Shown: piece by piece, positions 60,265 to 64,000 of the stretch | Position numbering within the stretch: position 1 is the stretch's first letter | How the letters are laid out: each line of letters starts with the position of its first letter | From: Symsagittifera roscoffensis | Taxonomy: Eukaryota; Xenacoelomorpha; Acoela; Convolutidae | DNA length: 64,000 bases | Assembly (NCBI RefSeq): GCF_963678635.1 | Contig: NC_087065.1 | Location: 47,988,381 to 48,052,380 of the forward strand | Direction of reading: 5' to 3' | Notes under the pieces: generated by a model | Database searches by the model: none | Told to the model about the DNA's origin: nothing | The model's input: the letters and a program-made list of their open reading frames with translations, nothing else | Made by a program: the position numbers and the translations under genes

Positions 60265-61176
60265 ATGAAAAGATTTGCGAACATCATGAAATCGGCCGCT
60301 TCTGGCGGAGGTGGTGGATCGGGAGGGGTACCTACAGGTCTAGCAGCGCTAGGAATTGGCACCCTTGGTCTTGCCTATGGAGGTACGAAATCCATCTATC
60401 AAGTTGAGGGTGGTTGCAGAGCAATTTTGTTCCACCGGATTGGAGGTGTTGGGAAAGAAATTTTCACTGAAGGTCTTCATTTTCGATTACCATGGTTCCA
60501 AACTCCAATTATTTACGACGTGAGGACAAAGCCCAACCAAATTTCGTCTCTTACTGGAAGTAAAGACTTGCAATCTGTCAATGTTACGTTGCGAGTGTTG
60601 TCGCGTCCAGATGGATCTATGCTGCCCAAAATATACCAGACTCTGGGAACGGATTACAACGAAAGAGTGCTGCCCTCGATTGTGAACGAGGTGCTGAAAA
60701 GTGTGGTGGCGAAGTTCAACGCGAGTCAACTGATCACGCTGCGGCCTCAAGTCTCAGCCATGATTAGAGAGGAGTTGACTGAACGAGCTAAAGACTTTTA
60801 CATCATTCTGGACGATGTATCGATTACTGATTTGTCGTTTTCGCCAGTTTACACAGCTGCGGTAGAAGCGAAACAAGTCGCTCAACAGGAGGCGCAAAGA
60901 GCCCAGTTTATTGTGGAGCGGGCGAAGCAAGAACGCCAGCAAAAGATAGTACAAGCGGAGGGAGAATCGGAGGCTGCCAAACTGATCGGAAAGTCCGTAG
61001 CCCAGAACCAGGGATACCTCAAATTGAGAAGAATCCAGGCGGCCCAAGGTATTTCACGTGTGATGTCGAACAGCGCAAATAGAATGTTTTTGGATGCCAA
61101 TTCGCTTCTGTTAAATTTGGACAGCCGAGAGTTTGATGAGGACATGGACAAATCAGTTATGAAGAGAAGAAAATAA
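60265..61176 (+). CDS. PHB2: Prohibitin-2
   Basis: 303 residues in one exon, close to the 299 of human PHB2. Prohibitin-2 alternates with PHB1 in ring complexes of the mitochondrial inner membrane that scaffold m-AAA protease, cristae and mitophagy. An N-terminal G-rich stretch is followed by a hydrophobic anchor (residues 26-39, [14 protein letters not shown]), then the SPFH/PHB domain from [17 protein letters not shown] to about residue 205 ([60 protein letters not shown]), and the coiled-coil [15 protein letters not shown]...[18 protein letters not shown]. The ATG is the first in frame after the acceptor. AATAAA (61172-61177) overlaps the stop codon. Confidence 0.97.
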   Translation: MKRFANIMKSAASGGGGGSGGVPTGLAALGIGTLGLAYGGTKSIYQVEGGCRAILFHRIGGVGKEIFTEGLHFRLPWFQTPIIYDVRTKPNQISSLTGSKDLQSVNVTLRVLSRPDGSMLPKIYQTLGTDYNERVLPSIVNEVLKSVVAKFNASQLITLRPQVSAMIREELTERAKDFYIILDDVSITDLSFSPVYTAAVEAKQVAQQEAQRAQFIVERAKQERQQKIVQAEGESEAAKLIGKSVAQNQGYLKLRRIQAAQGISRVMSNSANRMFLDANSLLLNLDSREFDEDMDKSVMKRRK

Positions 61177-61480
61177 AATGACGGACTTGTGTAGTGGCAT
61201 GTTGACATTTAAACTTGTTCTCTTAATTGTTTCTGGATGATCCCTTTAAATGAACTGATCTCAAAATGATTCAAAGGAGTTTGAGATTAAAAGGAGTGCA
61301 AATATATTCATTTGAACCTAGTGTTTTGACTAGCAGGCAAACAGGCTCATGGAAATTCTCCTCGAAGCGATCTTGACAGCAAACAGTCTTTTTGTTATCG
61401 CTTACAATTGCCGCAAAGAAGACGCAAAGCAAAGTTGTTTTTATAAAATGTTTTTTAAAAGGTTTGAAATATAGGTTCAT
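61177..61480 (+). other. Gap between PHB2 and TYW2
   Basis: About 300 bp, with the PHB2 poly(A) signal at its very start and a pyrimidine-rich acceptor at its end. No gene, promoter motif or repeat was recognised. Confidence 0.5.
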
Positions 61481-61491
61481 TTGTTTTTCAG
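61481..61491 (+). promoter_or_regulatory. Splice acceptor 24 nt before the TYW2 start codon
   Basis: TTGTTTTTCAG, followed by a 24-nt leader and the ATG at 61516. Same arrangement as PHB2. Confidence 0.5.
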
Positions 61492-61515
61492 AGTTTTGTG
61501 ACAAATATATTATGG

Positions 61516-62472
61516 ATGTCTTTGCAAAATCTAAAGGCAGCTATTATTGAATATTTTCACTTGAAAGAATCTGACGAACAAATTGCTTGTATTCCAGCTA
61601 AATATCAAAAACACCAAAATTGTATAATATTTAAAAGCGATGATTTTGCACATCCCTACTGGAAAAGTAGTGAAGCTGAGTTGTGGGAGTTTGTGTGCAA
61701 GTTTTGCAAAGTTGAAAAAATCGCGGTACAGTCGTTCATCAACAACGATGGTTTCAGAAGTCCTAATTGTACACTAGTTATTGGCACAGACCCCTGGGTC
61801 ATACATAGAGATAATGGAATCAAATATTGTTTTAATATCACGAAATCAATGTTTTGTTTCGGAAACATTTCTGAAAAAATTAGAGTATCGAAATTCGATT
61901 GCTCAGAAGAGGTCGTGGTCGATTTGTTTGCTGGAATTGGTTATTTCACGCTTCCCTTTTTAGTTCATGCGAAAGCAAAATTTCTATACGCTTGCGAGTG
62001 GAATCCAGCATCGTGCGAAGCTCTGAGACGTTCTCTCGTTTTGAACAAAGCTGACAACCGATGTCAAGTTTTAGAGGGGGATAACCGCAAGGTCTGTCCC
62101 GCAAACGTTGCTGATAGAATCAATCTTGGCCTGATTCCAGAATGTTCCGAATTCTACGAAGCTGCCTGCAGAGCCATAAAATTGACCGGAGGAATTTTGC
62201 ATGTTCACAGAAATGTTTTAATTAGTGGAATTAACAAGGAACTCGGTTCAATGAATGATGCAAATCCAAATATTTTCTGCAGCTGGACGCCGCGAACAGA
62301 TTGTGATCAAAAATGTTTACAAGTAGGCATGAGCATATGTCACGAATTAACTGGTAAACTTCTAAAAGTAAAAAACTATTCATACCATGTTGGCCTTCAA
62401 AATGTCTGTAAAGTTAAAAACTATGCACCCCATATTCAACACTTTGTTTTTGATATCCATATTAGTCAATAA
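61516..62472 (+). CDS. TRMT12: tRNA wybutosine-synthesising protein 2 (TYW2/TRMT12)
   Basis: 318 residues, one exon. TYW2 transfers the 3-amino-3-carboxypropyl group of S-adenosylmethionine to the yW-86 base at position 37 of tRNA-Phe, the second TYW step of wybutosine synthesis, in the cytosol. Signatures: NGIKYCFNITKSMFCFGNISEK, the SAM-binding VVDLFAGIGYFTLPFLVHA, ACEWNPASCEALRRSL, the GDNRK turn, and DRINLGLIPECSE followed by GGILHVHRN. The frame is open from GTG 61498 but the ATG at 61516 is the natural start. At 318 residues it lacks part of the N-terminal extension of the 448-residue human protein. AATAAA (62468-62473) overlaps the stop. Confidence 0.93.
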   Translation: MSLQNLKAAIIEYFHLKESDEQIACIPAKYQKHQNCIIFKSDDFAHPYWKSSEAELWEFVCKFCKVEKIAVQSFINNDGFRSPNCTLVIGTDPWVIHRDNGIKYCFNITKSMFCFGNISEKIRVSKFDCSEEVVVDLFAGIGYFTLPFLVHAKAKFLYACEWNPASCEALRRSLVLNKADNRCQVLEGDNRKVCPANVADRINLGLIPECSEFYEAACRAIKLTGGILHVHRNVLISGINKELGSMNDANPNIFCSWTPRTDCDQKCLQVGMSICHELTGKLLKVKNYSYHVGLQNVCKVKNYAPHIQHFVFDIHISQ

Positions 62473-64000
62473 AAAACTAGATATCACTTTTTTCATCTAA
62501 TTTCAATGGGAGTAGTTAGATTAGAACGCAGAAAAACTATTCTTTTTTATATTTCCCAACTGCTATACCCTCCTCAGCTCAGGTTCTTCTGATCTTTTGT
62601 ATTATGATAGTTCCGTACACTAAATGTGTGCATGAATATCTCGTATTTTTCCACGCTTACTACAAAGAAATCTTACCTTACCACGCTTACCTATGTACCA
62701 CCTTTGTTTACACTTGCAAAAGCAAAAGTCTTGTCATCGGGAACTAGACTTTTTTCCCTGTAAACAACTTTTCTTGCACTTTTTACCCTTGCAAGTTGCA
62801 ATAAGCAAGGGTATTGCAACTGGGTACTAGACTTCTTTTTTCTTTAACTAACTTTGGTCACAGAATGGTAAATTCTTAGAAAGAAGTTTGAAATAGTAAA
62901 AAATGCAGCTTATGCAGCGTACTTGTTTTGCCTGTATAGGGATTGCATTGTAGCGTATAGATAAAATCTTTCTGTTTTTCTTACTGAAAATATTTCGGCT
63001 GTTTTTCAGCTGATTAAGTGTCGGCTTTAATTCTGTCGTCTTATTTGCCCAATATTTTTTCCAGTAGTTTCTTAGTTTAATTCAACTTTGATGTTGTATG
63101 TTTGGAAATTTGAAATCACTTCTACCTTTTTTGAAAAGCGTTAGAAAAAATATGAAAAAGTTTCTCTGATCGGCCTGCTGTTCTTATCATATTATTTTTG
63201 ACGAAGGTAATTAAAGTCATAATTTTGTTCGCATTTTTCTTGGTGTATTTTTCAATTAATTGATTTTTATTTTGCTTTAAGTGCTTTCTAGCCATTATTT
63301 TTTTGTAAAACGATAAATTCTCTAAGCAAAAGACTCCGTTTTAGGAAGCCTTAAACGCTATCAGTTGACAAATTACCTCCAAATTGTTTCAAAATGAAAA
63401 ATTTTGTTTGTGTGCGCTATTTGTTTCTAGTACACGTATTGTTTGTTTTCTCCTTGTAATGTTTTTTTCATTTGCAATTCAAGTTTCAGCAGGCCATTGT
63501 GATTTAGGTGTTTCGTTTTTTTTTTAATCCACCAAAACTTGTTGATATCGAAAAAAAATGAAATGGACGACAGTTTTTTTGCCTATATTATTCTGTTGGA
63601 GAATTTTTTGTCTTAGTTTTGGAGAACTTTTTTGTCTTAGTTTGTTCAAACTTAGTTCACAGCAACATTTTCTGCTCTTAAAAATTCCACGTTTGGTTTT
63701 TTAGGATCTTTTATCCTAGTTTTGTCTGCATAGTTACCGCTCGGTAAATTTTTATGCTTGTTCAATGCTGGTCGTTGTGTTCCGCCATAGGTTATCATTA
63801 AAATGAGAGATGAATATATAAAAAATTCGGATTTTGTTTTTTGCCTTTCGCGACTTGGTGGCTTTGTATCGCAAGTGGTGCGAAGGCCAGCTTCGCATCT
63901 GTGTTCATTTTTTATCTTAGCAGTTTTTGGGTTCCTGTGCATTTGGCCTAGCTAGATAAAACGCAATCGCTTTTGCAGTCGAAGATCCGGGGTTGAAGTC
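62473..64000. other. Intergenic sequence with dispersed hairpin repeats
   Basis: No gene recognised. Near 62712-62750 and 62787-62840 are copies of a hairpin head (ACCCTTGC...GCAAGGGTATTGCAAC...GGGTACTAGACTT) also found at 7785 and, weaker, 13236. Near 63873-63905 is the tail hairpin GCGAAGGCCAGCTTCGC, and the window ends in a B-box-like GATCCGGGGTTGAAGTC. Confidence 0.55.

Noticed and set aside
61498-61515. GTG at 61498 as the TYW2 start
   Set aside because: Nuclear genes start at ATG; the ATG at 61516 is in frame and close to the acceptor.

Overview
This is a 64 kb piece of an animal nuclear genome. Genes are split by GT-AG introns, the non-coding DNA is AT-rich and crowded with repeats, and there is a BEL/Pao remnant, hAT-type MITEs, a 2A-bearing APE-type non-LTR retrotransposon, tRNA-like SINEs and eukaryotic tRNA genes. 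The lineage cannot be fixed from sequence alone. A trithorax/KMT2A-type methyltransferase that still has a CXXC finger, together with these transposons and possible spliced-leader-like acceptors, suggests a non-insect invertebrate.

Layout. 1-1500: decayed BEL/Pao pol. 2213-59951 (+): one trithorax/KMT2A-B type histone H3K4 methyltransferase gene. I could place 18 coding exons by hand; they keep phase throughout and give 2438 codons plus a stop, with CXXC finger, PHD1-PHD2-PHD3, bromodomain, extended PHD, FYRN, FYRC, Win motif, SET and post-SET in the family order. The true N-terminus lies upstream of 2213 and was not found. 20708-22944 (-): an unrecognised four-exon gene nested antisense in the intron between the two halves of the extended PHD. 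24428-39010 and 40034-49088: two very large introns that split FYRN and FYRC. They hold recent complex duplications, including three identical tRNA-Leu(AAG) genes and partial copies of KMT2 exon 14, plus an ~85-bp satellite. 51168-59675: the intron that splits the SET domain. It holds a tRNA-derived SINE, tandem repeat units and a 4.1-kb non-LTR retrotransposon (52606-56690) with a 15-bp target duplication. 60265-61176 (+): prohibitin-2. 61516-62472 (+): TYW2/TRMT12, the wybutosine-synthesis enzyme. 62473-64000: repeats only.

How it fits together. The KMT2 protein would be the writer of H3K4 methylation in a COMPASS-like complex, anchored to WDR5 by its Win motif. KMT2, PHB2 and TYW2 lie head to tail with short gaps. 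The last two are intronless and each has a strong splice acceptor just before its ATG and an AATAAA overlapping its stop codon, which fits an operon-like, trans-spliced cluster.

The most unusual feature is the retrotransposon. Its coding region begins with a 2A-type DVERNPGP motif and a PHD-like finger, then an endonuclease. A G-GGA-AAA slippery heptamer precedes a stop while the reverse transcriptase continues in the -1 frame, and a further stop separates the RT frame from a C-terminal zinc-finger block. It sits in the B-box-like part of a tRNA-like repeat.
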